A DNA stretch of 64,000 bases, from NCBI RefSeq assembly GCF_000003815.2, contig NC_049995.1, positions 14,362,496-14,426,495 on the forward strand, in the 5' to 3' direction. Positions 33,195 through 44,515 of the stretch are shown here, piece by piece. The notes under the pieces were generated by a model. That model did not search any database. It was not told the origin of the DNA and was given only the letters and a program-made list of their open reading frames with translations. Numbering within the stretch: position 1 is the first letter of the stretch; every line of letters starts with the position of its first letter. Origin of the DNA: Branchiostoma floridae. Its lineage: Eukaryota; Chordata; Leptocardii; Amphioxiformes; Branchiostomatidae. Made by a program: the position numbers and the translations under genes.

Positions 33195-33890
33195 GTACAG
33201 CAATTCAGTCGGTACCCTGGATAAAATCCACGTTTAGATATCAGACATTAAAAATGCAATTGAGACAATTTATAATTTCTACCTTAAAGCAGCATCCCTG
33301 ATTGTTTAGGGGTCACCATGGATAATATCTAGGTTTGAATATAAGACATAAAAAATGTGCTCACGAATTAAGTTACGGCATTTCATTCGACACCCAGGGT
33401 AATATCTACGTTTGAATATCAAACATTAAAACTGTCACGAAGCGAATTTATAGTTTCTACTGAAAGCCGCATCCCCGATTGCTTTGAGAGGTCATAAATA
33501 ATGACTATGACCAATATGTGCTGCCGGAAAAATATCAAACATTAAAAATGTCATTGAGCGAATTTACAGTTTCTACCTAAAAGCTACATCCTTGATTGTT
33601 GATGGGTCATAAATAATGACTATGACCACTATGTGCTGCCGGGAAAATAGTTAATACCATAAAATGGAAACTGGTGTTATGTTTTGTGCTCAGGAATGAG
33701 ATTCTACTGTACAACATTTCGTTCAGCCCGTATAATGTCTACGTTTAACTCAAACATTGAAAATGTCATTGAGCGAAATTATAGTTTCTATCCCTGATTG
33801 TTGTGAGGTCATTAATAATGGCTATGACCACTATGTGCATCCGGGAAAATAGTTAATACCATAAAATGGAAGCTGGCGTTAGGTTTCACC
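33195..33890. repeat. Tandem array, variable period (about 85-200 bp)
   Basis: TCAAACATTAAAAATGTCAT plus TGAGCGAA recurs (about 33240, 33345, 33420, 33540, 33752), each followed by TATAGTTTCTAC and CATCCCTGATTGTT. GGTCATAAATAATGACTATG plus ACCACTATGTGC occurs three times (about 33490, 33605, 33810). GGTCATAAATAATGACTATGACC is itself partly palindromic. Confidence 0.8.
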
Positions 33891-34029
33891 GCCCAAATGG
33901 CAGGAACCCCCCAAGGATTCTGTGTGCTCATTACACGAGAATATAAAACTGGCGTCTTTATTACGCCGTGAATCACTGGACGCGATAAAAAGGTGGGGAA
34001 TGAAGTAGTGGCACGAAATTTCTTTGTGG

Positions 34030-34585
34030 GTTTCAGAATCGCAATGTAACCATAAAAGCAGATTTACGAGTATTGACAAGACATAAATAGGACATCCATG
34101 TAAAACACATGCCGAAGCAAAATGATATATCGGAGGTCTTTTGTCCATTTTTCACAACATATCCTCGATCTTGTTGCTGTCTTGTTTCAGAATCACAATA
34201 TAACGGCAGAAGCAAAAATACGAGCATTGACAAGATGCAAACGGGGCGTAAGCATCCGTGTAAAACACATACCGTGGCAATATGGTAGATAGGAGAGGTT
34301 TTGTCAATTTGTGATAACGTATTTTCCTCGACCCTGTTGCTGTCTTGCTTTAGAATCGCAATGTAACGATAGAAGCAAATATACGAGCATTGACAAGATG
34401 CAAATGGCGCGTAAACATTCTATCGCATTATTCACATGCCGAGGCAATATGATAGATCGTAGGGCCTTTGTCCATTTTTATATTGTCTTTTCCTCGATCC
34501 TGTTTCTGTCTTGTTTTAGAATCGCAATACAACGATATAATAAAGATATACGAGCATTGGCAAGATGTCTAATATGCTGTTTGTG
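34030..34585. repeat. Tandem array, period 154-166 bp, three and a half units
   Basis: GAATCGCAATGTAACGATAG at about 34036, 34190, 34353 and 34519 (periods 154, 163, 166). Each unit has ATACGAGCATTGACAAGATG, GTGTAAAACACATGCCGAGG, TTTTGTCCATTTTTGATAAC and TCCTCGATCCTGTTGCTGTC. Partial units recur at 37990-38110 and 38222-38310. Confidence 0.9.
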
Positions 34586-34589
34586 AGAA

Positions 34590-36540
34590 ATTACAGGAGG
34601 AGGCCATAATAGAATTCGAAAAGAGTTTTATTTCATTAAAAATAATTGATGACCCCCGGCATGCGACGTAAACTGACCTATGGGAATAATCCAATTATGA
34701 GAGTCTGAGAAAAGCGGACTGCTCTTTTGAACGGAGCTGCAACGAATCACAGCAGCCTTCAAAGGATAGTTGAATGCGGCAAAGATAGGTCAAATAATTA
34801 TTCACAGTCAAGGGGGACGAGGGACCCTCCCCCTGGAATTTGCAAAGGCAAAAGTTGCCGTACGAGAAAAAAAGTCCACACCCATTCTCCGTACAGCCAG
34901 TGTAGTTAGTCTAGCATAATCCCAGCATCGTTATTGGTATGCAGATACCGTACCCAAATAACATTCCCTCACTTTTCGTGTGCATATATTCCTCATGTAT
35001 TAGATGTAGATTTCTGAATGTCTTTTCTTTAGCATTATTTGAAATCGTCATGGGTACCCCAAGTTCAAAGCAAATTGAGTTCAGATACCTTAATACCAGG
35101 TAAATGATTTGTTGGTAGTCTTAGTGTATAATTGGACTTGTATTTCTTGCTATAGTATTATCAAGAATCATATTCATTGCTATGGAAATGGAATACAAAA
35201 TACGTAATCCTAGATGAGACCCCAATATTTCTCATTTGTACTTAGTTCAGCTGTATTGGGAATTTGGTTTCTGAATGTTCTCCTGTAATAATATTTAAAA
35301 CCGTCTTGGATACGAAAGTTGACCTCACTATACTCATAGAAGCAAAATGAATACTACTGAATAAACGTAATCCTTGAGAATATCCCCTTATATATAACGC
35401 ACATTTCAGTTATAATGTATAACGGATACGATACCCCAATGTCCTTCCAAGAAAAGTTAAAGCTACCTTGGTCCATTAGATTGAATCTAACCATCAACGT
35501 TGGGTATTTTGTACATTCCCTGTTAAGATAATATTGAGATATCCATGCATAGACTTCTTAATTACAATATGTAGAGATTACACATAAAAATCTCCGCCAC
35601 TTTCTGTTTAATGAATAACGATGCCAGAATATCTTTCTTATATTAACCACATCCAGTTGCTTGAGTAACTGCTTTTTGGCGTATCTATAGTATAAGATTT
35701 GAACATTCCTGGTTCATCAAATCCAACCTTACCATTAACTGCAATAGTATCAAAACTAAATGTATATGTATAAATGTTTCTTGTTGAGGTTACACGCAAA
35801 AAATCCCTACCACTCTATATTTAATGAATAATGAAGAGGGGCGGGCGGAATGTGAACAATGGAAGAATTGACCATATGGTGCGATAAAAAAATATCTAAT
35901 TTCGAAAGCAATTCCCAGGAGGGCATATCGGCGTTCCCAATCTTACCTTTACGCCGCCGTATTGTTGGTCATGATTTCGCAAATGGGCCGTGACATTCAT
36001 GGAAAAATACAGGATCGTGTGTTGTAGAGGCTTTTATAGTAGAAAGTGTATTTGAAAGTTCATGCCCGTAGGCTAATTGCAAGTACATGGTAGAAAAAAG
36101 GCAGGGGGTATGCATGTAGCAATGAACAGTTATAAACATCATCATTAAAGAGACTACTCGAATACTAGTGCAGACTATATCTAGATAAGGTTAGGACTGA
36201 CTCCTTGTTTGGAAGCAAAGGAAAACAAGGTACCACTTTTCTACACTTTGTGTGTAAATGTGGGAAAGCTGGGGAATGTAATTGTGATTTCTCATTTCTT
36301 TAACAAAAATGTGGTTCTGTCAGTGTGGCATATCATGTGAATTGTTGTATTTCTTATTTCCTTAATTAGCTAGATACAGTTTAACTTACGAATTCTACTA
36401 CTGACTCGCTTTAAGAAACCATATAACAAAGTACATATTTCTATCTTTGTCACTTTGATAAGTAAATGTTCACTACTTATTGTTATACAAGGAGTAAACA
36501 TATCGACAGTCTTTGAATAGGTAGGGAAATATCATGGCAT
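34590..36540. other. AT-rich intergenic sequence with fragments
   Basis: 35645-35692 (CAGTTGCTTGAGTAACTGCT plus TTTTGGCGTATC) is a right-end fragment of the foldback family described at 38311. The rest shows only weak repetition (CATTAACTGC, TTCTTG.TGAG.TTACA phrases at 35480-35830). Confidence 0.5.
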
Positions 36541-36544
36541 CATG

Positions 36545-36891
36545 CACCCCGACCAATCGAATGGGGACATCCCTCGCGAATGTGCACACTCCTCTAGAAA
36601 ATAGGACACTCCTCGACTTTCAAGGGGGCGCTCCTCTTGGAGAGGGGATGTTTCTCCCTCAATTAGGGGACGCTCCTCTGGAAATGGTATGGTCATCGGG
36701 CATAGGGGACGTCCCTCCAACACCCCCGCCGGCCCGTGAAATCGGCCGCTAACCCGACAAATCCCTTTCTAGTTCATCTAAATCACAACATCCAAAACTT
36801 TAACCCCGTCAGTGCTCTCGACAAACGTCATACCTCGCCAGGTAATGATAGTTTTTTTATCAAAATATGAGGCCTGTTGGAAAAAAGGCCC
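36545..36891 (+). repeat. Left arm of a large inverted repeat around gap 2
   Basis: The 347 bp from CACCCCGACCAATCGAATGG to the gap match, in reverse complement, 37417-37763 at roughly 95% or better. The 5' part holds a degenerate minisatellite of about 20 bp (GGGGACGCTCCTC at about 36563, 36582, 36602, 36624, 36666 and 36704). The arm is cut by the 100-N gap. Confidence 0.9.
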
Positions 36892-36991
36892 NNNNNNNNN
36901 NNNNNNNNNNNNNNNNNNNNNNNNNNNNNNNNNNNNNNNNNNNNNNNNNNNNNNNNNNNNNNNNNNNNNNNNNNNNNNNNNNNNNNNNNNN
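36892..36991. other. Assembly gap, 100 N
   Basis: Exactly 100 unknown bases between the two arms of the inverted repeat; such structures often break assemblies. Confidence 0.99.
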
Positions 36992-37416
36992 CAAGAAATT
37001 TTTTTTCCAAGCAACATATTAAGATACACACAGGAATAATTGGACCATTCTTCTTTGTTTAACAGAGGTATTAATTGAGGAGATGTTTGGGCAAGAGAGA
37101 AAAATGCCCGGATACATAATGCGAAAGCTGAAAAACCGAAGTTAACCTCCACAGCACACTTTAGAGAGACGGGTATCTGTCTAGGTAAAACGTAATGACG
37201 GGCGATTCCAGTAAACAGCGGCCTTTTCACAAGCCATAACAGATAACTACGCCTGACATCGTGTTAGAAACTTCTCCCATGTACGTGTGTTAGGGAGGGA
37301 GGCCTTAAAACTCGACAAGCACGCGGATATTCAAGCTAAAACTCGATGTTTTGCTTGCCGGGCGTGCGGTACGCCGCCATTTTAACACTGAAGACTGGTG
37401 ATGTTCTGCCGCGCGG
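36992..37416. other. Spacer of the inverted repeat
   Basis: Unique-looking sequence between the gap and the right arm. Apparent open frames crossing the gap are not meaningful. Confidence 0.5.
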
Positions 37417-37763
37417 GCAGCCTTTTTTCCAACATGCCTCAATTTTTAATAAAAAACTATCATTACCTGGCGAGGTATGACGTTTGTCGAGAGCACTGAC
37501 GGGGTTAAAGTTTTGGATGTTGTGATTTAAATGAACTAGAAAGGGATTTGTCGGGTTAGCGGCCGATTCCACGGGCCGGCGGGGGTGTTGGAGGGACGTC
37601 CCCTATGCCCGATGACCATACCATTTCCGGAGGAGCGTCCCCTAATTGAGGGAGAAACATCCCCTTTCCAAGAGGAGCGCCCCCTTGAAAGTCGAGGAGT
37701 GTCCTATTTTCTAGAGGAGTGTGCACATTCGCGAGGGATGTCCCCATTCGATTGGTCGGGGTG
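37417..37763 (-). repeat. Right arm of the large inverted repeat
   Basis: Reverse complement of 36545-36891. Differences are scattered single bases (for example GAAATCGG versus GGAATCGG) plus a small indel in the T-run. Because the arms are so alike, both show a Pro/Gly-rich open frame (36534-36752 plus strand, 37556-37804 minus strand); this follows from the duplication and is not evidence of a gene. Confidence 0.9.
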
Positions 37764-38310
37764 ATCATGGCAACATTTGCAAACTCCAAATAGGAGTCTT
37801 TCATGACAATGGCACTTACCTCTTCACAACGTGTGTTTTTAGACTATAGGTTTCGTTCTAGTTATGATAATTTATCGCACTTTAGTTGGTACCTTTTCTA
37901 AAATTGACGAGGCATGTCAAAAACGTCAGAAATGATAGAGATTGCGATGTTCTTTTCGGGTTATAATGACATCAGTGATAAATGGAATAGAACAAGGACG
38001 TAAGCATCCGTGTAAAACGCATGCCGAGGCAATAAGATAGATTGTGGGAGCTTTTGTCCATTTTTGATAACCTATCTTTCTCGATTCTTTTGCTTTCTTT
38101 GCTGGTTGTTTGTCATTGGTTACTTTAATAAGTAGATGCTCACTACCACTACCAGTACTTTCCTGTTCCTGTGTTTTAGACTGTAGGATTTTTTCTTGTT
38201 ATGATAATTTATGGAATAGAACAAGAAGCAAGGACATAAGCATCGGTGTTTAACACATGCTGAGACAATATAAAAGATCGGAAGGCTTTTGTCCATGTTT
38301 GATAACGTAT
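37764..38310. repeat. Partial units of the 34030-34585 family
   Basis: GTAAGCATCCGTGTAAAACG plus CATGCCGAGGCAATAAGATA (37998-38040) and CATAAGCATCGGTGTTTAAC (38234) with TTTTGTCCATGTTTGATAAC match the array upstream, so the two loci share ancestry. Confidence 0.75.
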
Positions 38311-38760
38311 TTTCTTCGATACGTCGATGTAGGTTAGACATCCAGGAAATAAGATACGCCAAAAAGCAGTTACTCAATCAACTTGATATGATTTTGGAAA
38401 CGGTCAGACGTTTCAGATACCATCCAATATTTTTGTTACTGACACTGAAGTGATTCTGTGAGAAATTGGTCTTTTAAACCCTAACTCGTAGTTTATTTTC
38501 TAACGAGATTGTTTAGAGCAAGGTCCTTAGACCGTGTCAAGGCAATGAACTAAGAGGTTTGGGTATAAAACTATGCATTCATAATTAGGGTATTTATAAA
38601 AGACCAGTTTCTCCCAGATCACTTCAATGTCACTGATGAAAGATAGTGCATGCTATCTGAAACGTCTGACCGTTACCAAAACCATATCCAGTTTCTTGAG
38701 TAGAAGCCTTATGGCGTATCTTATTGTCTGGATGTCTAACCTTCATCGACGTGTCGAGGA
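38311..38760. mobile_element. Complete foldback element, about 440 bp, arms about 180 bp
   Basis: Left arm from TCGATACGTCGATGTAGGTT through AGACATCCAGG, ATACGCCAAAAAGCAGTTAC, AACGGTCAGACGTTTCAGAT to GACACTGAAGTGAT; right arm repeats all of this inverted, ending AACCTTCATCGACGTGTCGA at about 38757. The similarity runs past both ends (CTTTTGTCCATGTTTGATAA against the mirror of TGATCAAAAATGAACAAAAG), so the folded unit is larger than the element core. Each arm contains a small hairpin (..GAAACGTCT.. next to AGATA..). Fragments: 8285-8420, 35645-35692, 43475-43495, 49212-49232, 54187-54306, 59062-59186. Confidence 0.9.
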
Positions 38761-39400
38761 AAATACATGATCAAAAATGAACAAAAGTGCTTTTTGACAA
38801 ATTTTCCTCGATCCTGTTGCTGTCTTTGCCGTTTGTTTATCGATTACACTGAGTCCTCATGAAAAATTCAGCAGACGTCCAGATTTTATGATAGTCAGTT
38901 TTACCGCATGCATTTTGATGGTTTTCCCTTGTGGTCTTTCATCCGTCATTTTATCGCCGGGTGTAACATAAGATGTATGTGATAAATATGTTATGTTTTA
39001 CCACTTTGGTGGCATTCAAAGCTATTTGGTTAAAAAATAGGAATTTCTGCTACGTTGCTATATTTCTAAGATATCTATTTCCTTGCACAAAATTGCAATA
39101 TTACACTATTTCAAAGTATTTCACAATGGTTTTGGTACATAAATTCATTTCATAACAAAATTAAAATTCCAAAGTTTCTGTCATATTTTGCATATTCGTA
39201 ATATTTATTTTCTTCAAAAAACAGTGCACCAACAGTGTACTGCAGTACTTTTAAACCCAATTCCAACAAAATGTCTGTACGATGTTTAATATCATATCGT
39301 ATAAAGATTGAATTGAAATTCTATCACGTCCAAATTTTCTGCTTCGTTGCCATATTTCACCTTACCCGGGAATGTAAATAATTGCTAATCTGCCATTTTC
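38761..39400. other. AT-rich intergenic sequence
   Basis: Starts with a TTTTCCTCGATCCTGTTGCT fragment of the 34030 family. Otherwise nothing recognised. Confidence 0.45.
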
Positions 39401-39404
39401 CAGG

Positions 39405-40340
39405 AACGTAGCCCAAACCGTGGCGGCCATCTTTATTGGCAATCGATTGTTTTCCTTTTCTTTGCCGCTTATAGTATTAAAATTGGCTCTACTCTCTAAA
39501 AGGTGTACAGAAAATATTCCGTGTGAGGACTAACATTATCCTACCCAGAGTTTTCGCTATGTTGTATTATTCTAGCTTTACGGAAAGAAACCCAATCAGC
39601 GATCGCCATCTTGAGCTTTGCTTGGCAATCGATTCTATTTGCCCTTTGTTTTGTTGGAAGCAAATCTACTGGCTTCAACCTTTTCTGCGGGAGGACAGAA
39701 TTTCTTAATATTCAAACTGTTTGTTTTGTTGTTATATTCCCGAGCTAACAGAAATATTTCCCAACCACGGCGGCAATCGTAGAATAACAATCTATTCTTC
39801 TTGAGGTATTCTCACCTTGTTTCACAGAGACTGATTCAACTATCTTCAAAAGTATTCTGTAGGATGGTTTCACCACAGCCAAATATTTGCTAAATTGTGA
39901 TATTCTAGATCCCCGGAATATAACCCAAAGCACGGCGGCCATCTTTGAATAGCAATCGATTTATTTTTCCTGTTTTATAGAAATCTTTTCCACTGTCTTA
40001 ACTATTCTGTGGGAAGGTAGAATTTTTAAAAAGCTAAAGTTTTGCTAAGATGTCGTATTGCTACGTTCTCATATTCTAGATTCCCGGAATGTAGCCCGAA
40101 GCACGGCGGCCATCTTTGAATAGCAAATTCGCAAATCGATTCTTCTTCACGTATTTGCCCTTTGTTCTATTGATATAAATACCACCGTCTTTAAGTATTG
40201 AAAGTGTTTTGTTGGAGGACCCAAATATTTGCTTAGTTGTCATATGCTAGATTCCCGGAATGTAACCCGAAGCACGGCGGCCATCTTTGAATAGCAAATT
40301 CGTCAATCGATTCCTCTTCATTTATTTGCCCTTTGTGCGT
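39405..40340. repeat. Tandem array, period 165-180 bp, six units, each with YY1-like and ATCGAT motifs
   Basis: CGGCGGCCATCTTTGAATAG (variants) at about 39422, 39602, 39769, 39934, 40104 and 40276: periods 180, 167, 165, 170 and 172. Each is followed within about 20-25 bp by CAATCGATT and then TATTTGCCCTTTGTT. CCATCTT fits the YY1 core in five of six units (CAATCGT in the third). The last two units are the most alike. Confidence 0.9.
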
Positions 40341-40494
40341 CGTCCCAGCGGAGGGGCGGGCAGGACGGCACAATATGGTTCACCGTGATCAATCTACATT
40401 ATCCACTCGCTCCCGCTGCCGAGATTTTAATGTAATATGTAGGCACACTGTAAACCACTAGGGCTCAATGGGGAGATGGGGGGACGGGTAAATT
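40341..40494. other. Junction between two tandem arrays
   Basis: CpG-containing unique sequence including GGAGGGGCGGGCAGGACG, a possible GC box. No gene. Confidence 0.4.
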
Positions 40495-41760
40495 TGCATG
40501 TGAATTGCTTGTAAAGCACATTGTTGGACACTCGGTTGACACAATTGAACAGCTGAGACGATTATCGCTTCTTGTTAGGCACTTGGAAATTCAATTATGC
40601 AAATAGATTGAATGATGCACATTGTACATTCATGTAAAATTTCTTTGAAAAAAAGAAAAAAACACGAGTTGCTTGTAAAGCACTTTGTTGGACACTCGGT
40701 TGACACAATTCAACAGCTAAGACTATTATCGGTTCTTGTTAGGCGCTAATAAATTCACTTATGTAAATAGATCTTATAATGTATATTATACAGCCATGTG
40801 AACTTTTAGATATAGATTTAAAACGGTTAAAACAAGAATTGCTGGACACTCGGTTGACACAATTGTACAGCCGAGTCTATTATCGCTTTTTGTTAAGCAC
40901 AAGGTAATTCAATTATGTAAATAGATTGTATAATAAATATAGCGTATAATACATATAATATATACATGTAAAATTTCTATAAAAATGTTAAAAACTCGAA
41001 TTGCTTGTAAAGCACTTTGTTTGACACTCGGTTAACACGATTGAACAGCTAAGACTATTATCGGTTCTTGCTAGGTATTAGGAAATTCATTTATATAAAT
41101 GAATCGGATAATACACATAATACATTTATTTGAATTTGAATTTGAATCTATAAAATATTGAAAATGTGAATTGCTGTAATGTCAAAGAACATTTGTGGAC
41201 ACAATTAAACGCAAAAAATAGCCGGGCCTATAAATATTATCACTTCTTGTTAACTACTAGGACATGAAACTATTCAAATAGGGGTTTAATGAATGCATAT
41301 AAAGAAGATTAAATTGTAAAAATAATATTTGCCTGTAAATTATGTAGTTGGGAACTCTGATAGAGCATTAAGACTTCATTATGCCTTTTCAAAACCTGCT
41401 ATTAGATACGAGAAAACTAAATAAAAAAAATCCACAATACAATAAACTCGTCAGAAAAATATCTAAAGAACATTATATTACTTGTTAGGTATAAGGAAAT
41501 AGTGTGATAATAAAGGCATAATACATACGTGATTCCACAAAAATGCTAAAATTAGATGAATTGCTGGTAAATACATTGTTGCATACTAGGATTACTGTCA
41601 AACAGATGAGCTTGTCATAATCGATTGGAACTATTAAAAAGGACGCATAATTCACTTCACAATGTGTTTTAAGAAGTGCTTAGTGACTAAGCACAGTGTT
41701 TGAGATTCAAATAGCACAATTTAACAGCTGAGTCTATCATCACTTCCCATTAGTGGATGA
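40495..41760. repeat. Tandem array, period 154-178 bp, about seven units decaying to the right
   Basis: GAATTGCTTGTAAAGCACWT plus TGTTGGACACTCGGTTGACA recurs with the GGACAC word at about 40526, 40690, 40844, 41022 and 41197; weaker units continue near 41345, 41570 and 41700. Each has ACAGCTGAGACTATTATCGC and TTCTTGTTAGGCAC. 41675-41693 is the hairpin GTGCTTAGT-G-ACTAAGCAC. Confidence 0.85.
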
Positions 41761-41869
41761 AGGTAAAGATATGTCATATTGATGTGGATATTTGTACAAA
41801 CGCAGAAATATACTAAACGTAACAATGTAATCTTTGATAAGTCTACTAACTGGACATTCTGTAGCTTAT

Positions 41870-42121
41870 TTTTAAGTGCTACAAAAAAAGAAGAAGAAAT
41901 TCACGGGTCTCAGTGGCAAGTGTGCAGATGTTGTCACACTGGCAACACCAAATCCGTGGGTGTTTTTTGGCACCTTTAGACAGATTAGCCGTGAGGCTCG
42001 GTGGGCGTCAATCCGTCATGGTGGCAGGGGCGTGGCGAGTTTAGAACTCAGGACCTTCTGATTCTAACTCCAACGCTCTAGCCGTTGCGCCACACAGACA
42101 CCCCACAGATTTTAAGTGCTA
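41870..42121 (-). mobile_element. Full-length tRNA-derived SINE with perfect 12-bp target duplication
   Basis: Element 41882-42109, read on the minus strand. Head: GTGGCGCAACGGCTAGAGCG (A box) and, about 35 bp on, CTGAGTTCTAAACTC (B-box-like). Body of about 150 bp. Tail: TTCTTCTTCTTTTTTT next to the target. TTTTAAGTGCTA occurs at 41870-41881 and 42110-42121 without mismatch, so the insertion is young. It cuts the end of the preceding tandem array. The pyrimidine tail on the element's 3' end, rather than poly(A), is unusual. Confidence 0.9.
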
Positions 42122-42135
42122 AACTATGCAAATAG

Positions 42136-42510
42136 TTACAATGTGCATGCGAATAATAGGTACGAGAAAACAATAATATGAGAATTAGACAAAAATGATA
42201 CAAAAGGGATATGTTGAAATACCACATTTCTGGATGCTTTTTTAAAGAAAACTAATAATCTAGACTGAGCCTTTGTAATTGTGCATTTGTCAATGTGTGC
42301 AATGTTCTTTTGGCATTCGTCATCCAAATTATGACAAAAAATGACACCAGAATTGATCTCATTGCCAAATTTCTCATTATAATCAGCATACTTTCCCTTC
42401 AGTGCCTTCGGCAAGACAGCTCTTGATGAAGTTGCGGAAATTTCCTTATCAGTTGACATGTAAATTCCAGGAAGGAATTCCCGGAGAATAAATTCCTTCA
42501 CAGACCCCAC
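42136..42510 (-). CDS. Unrecognised open frame, 124 codons, possible exon or gene relic
   Basis: I do not recognise this sequence. The frame has its first internal ATG at residue 18 (MSTDKEISATSS). Residues about 18-95 look like ordinary soluble protein with KALKGKYADYNEKFGN and a His/Cys-containing stretch CHNLDDECQKNIAHIDKC. The last 30 residues are hydrophobic and may be untranslated AT-rich DNA. CACTACAG just upstream on that strand (42513-42520) could be a splice acceptor. It may equally be a chance frame or a transposon remnant; no neighbouring exon was found. Confidence 0.25.
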   Translation of the reverse strand: MGSVKEFILREFLPGIYMSTDKEISATSSRAVLPKALKGKYADYNEKFGNEINSGVIFCHNLDDECQKNIAHIDKCTITKAQSRLLVFFKKASRNVVFQHIPFVSFLSNSHIIVFSYLLFACTL

Positions 42511-43050
42511 CCTGTAGTGCTGCTAGCGATAACTCACGCTCCAAGACGACGAAACCCGCTCGATTTGGGCATTTTAAATATTTATGGACGCGGGCGTGGC
42601 GCTATACAGTACGACCTGAATACTAACTAACCACGCTCGCTCGCCCTTTCAAAATCAAAACTATCATATCATACACTCGTTAATTCAAATTTAGCTAAAC
42701 CTTCAACTGCAAATATGACACGAACTGCTCAAGCTGGCGTTGGAGGAACACGTAGGGAGATTACGCTAACGTGATAGAGACAGGTGTACACCATGGTATC
42801 ACTTCAACAGAAAAACGAAACCCCTAAAAGGAGCCCCATAATCGTAAAATAATTATCCAGAAGGTTGATATATACATAAATGTGCAACAAAATTACCCCA
42901 TATACTGACGGAAGTTACAACGGCTATTAATACACATCAAGATATGAAGATACTTCTTTATGAGCATATTAATATCCATAAAAGAAGCAGACTTGGCCTC
43001 TATAGGGTAGATTCCCATCAATAGCGTATAAGACGAACGTTTGAATCCTA
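42511..43050. other. Intergenic sequence
   Basis: Contains GACGCGGGCGTGGCG near 42579. No gene. Confidence 0.4.
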
Positions 43051-43052
43051 AA

Positions 43053-43425
43053 CCAGATATGCAATATAAATTCGTCATATTAGAAGTCTGTGCATATTTA
43101 TATGACCGACTTTATCTTTTAGGTATCTTGATACATAATATATTTTTCTACTTCTAAATAGGCGATATGACGTTTTCCAGATATGCAATTTAATTTTGTC
43201 ATATTAGCAATCTGTGTATATTTATATGTTGGACTTTATTTCTTAGGTATCTTGATACATAATTTATTTATCTACCTCTAAATAGGCGATATGACGTATT
43301 CCAGATATGCAATATAATTTCGTCATATTAGCAATCTGTGCATATTTATATGTTGGACTTTATTTCGTAGGTATCTTGATACATAATATATTTCTTTTCA
43401 TAAATAAATAGATAATATGACTGTT
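43053..43425. repeat. Tandem array, exact 124-bp period, three units
   Basis: CCAGATATGCAATATAATTT at 43053, 43177 and 43301; the units are about 90% alike throughout (GTCATATTAGCAATCTGTGC, GGTATCTTGATACATAATAT, TCTAAATAGGCGATATGACG). GGTATCTTGATACATA includes a small palindrome GTATCTTGATAC. Confidence 0.95.
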
Positions 43426-44515
43426 ACACAAGTAGATTGATAAATTCTGGAAAATGCAAATCTCATAATGTTTTATGTCTAACCTTCATCGAAGTACTTA
43501 TACGTAGATGTTTAATCAGTATACTAGACATTGGGGTTAGTAGGACTATAGTATGACATTTATCACATTATTGCATTCCGTTACTTTGTAACGATTTATG
43601 AATATGACAAATGTCGGAAGTACGTCTAGGGTCATTAGAATACAGGTGAACATATTCATGTAGGAAGCTTTATGATTTGGGGTTGTACCAATACGTATAA
43701 GGTCAGCCTCAAAAATTGCTCTCCCAGCTTAGAGATATATTCTGAACCTCTAATTAAGAGTAAGCTTTTAATTTCAAGATAGAAGAAACGTGTTTCTTCC
43801 AATCGTTACCTTATCAGATTACGTGATAAACATGATCAGCATTACTCTGACTATATTGGAATATATGATTATGTTTTATTATTAGGCCTGGTATTTCTAG
43901 ATATATGTTTATCTGATGGCGTTTGTAGAATCAATCTCTTTACAAGACAAGCACAACGTAAAGGCATCTAATCTTCCAAGAGGAGACGGGGAATTATCTA
44001 TGGAATGTAGCATAACAAAGACAAAGTGATCACGGATATACTATATTTAATGACGCAACTCTTTTATCTATTGCCATTTTGTAACTTAATTCTTTCTCTT
44101 AGCTCATGCATCGTGCATTGTATTTCAATTGTTTGTTTGTTTATTAGGAATCTCCATTAGTTCAATTGTTTCACCCGAGCCTCCATTGTATGTAGATAGT
44201 AAAACATGTCTATCAGTTACTAGAATGTGTAAAGAATTAGATAGATAAAACATACAATAAATTGAAGCCAAAAAATATTTTATCAGGGTCATAGGAGAGC
44301 AACATTCTTTGATACATGTGCATATCTCTAACGAGCACACACCTGTGCTGCTTAACTATCCTTAACTAACTATATTGGACTTGGGGAGTCTTCTAGCAAA
44401 ACCCAAATACGTATCAAAATTTGCTTATAACAGTTCAGTATAACTAATCAAATGGAAAGTTGCTTAATAAAATTCCAATAGAAACATCATTTCCGTCTTT
44501 ATTCCGTTGATGAAT
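43426..44515. repeat. Intergenic, with a diverged copy of the 45790-46640 unit
   Basis: AACCTTCATCGA at about 43483 is an end fragment of the foldback family. From about 43950 to 44335 the order GCATCTAATCTTCCAAGAGG, AGCATAACAAAGACAAAGTG, TATCTATTGCC, TCTCTTAGCTCATGCAT and GAGCCTCCAT parallels the 45790-46640 unit. Confidence 0.55.

Noticed and set aside
36534-37804. Two similar Pro/Gly-rich frames on opposite strands
   Set aside because: They are the same DNA in the two arms of an inverted repeat, so agreement between them is not conservation of a protein.
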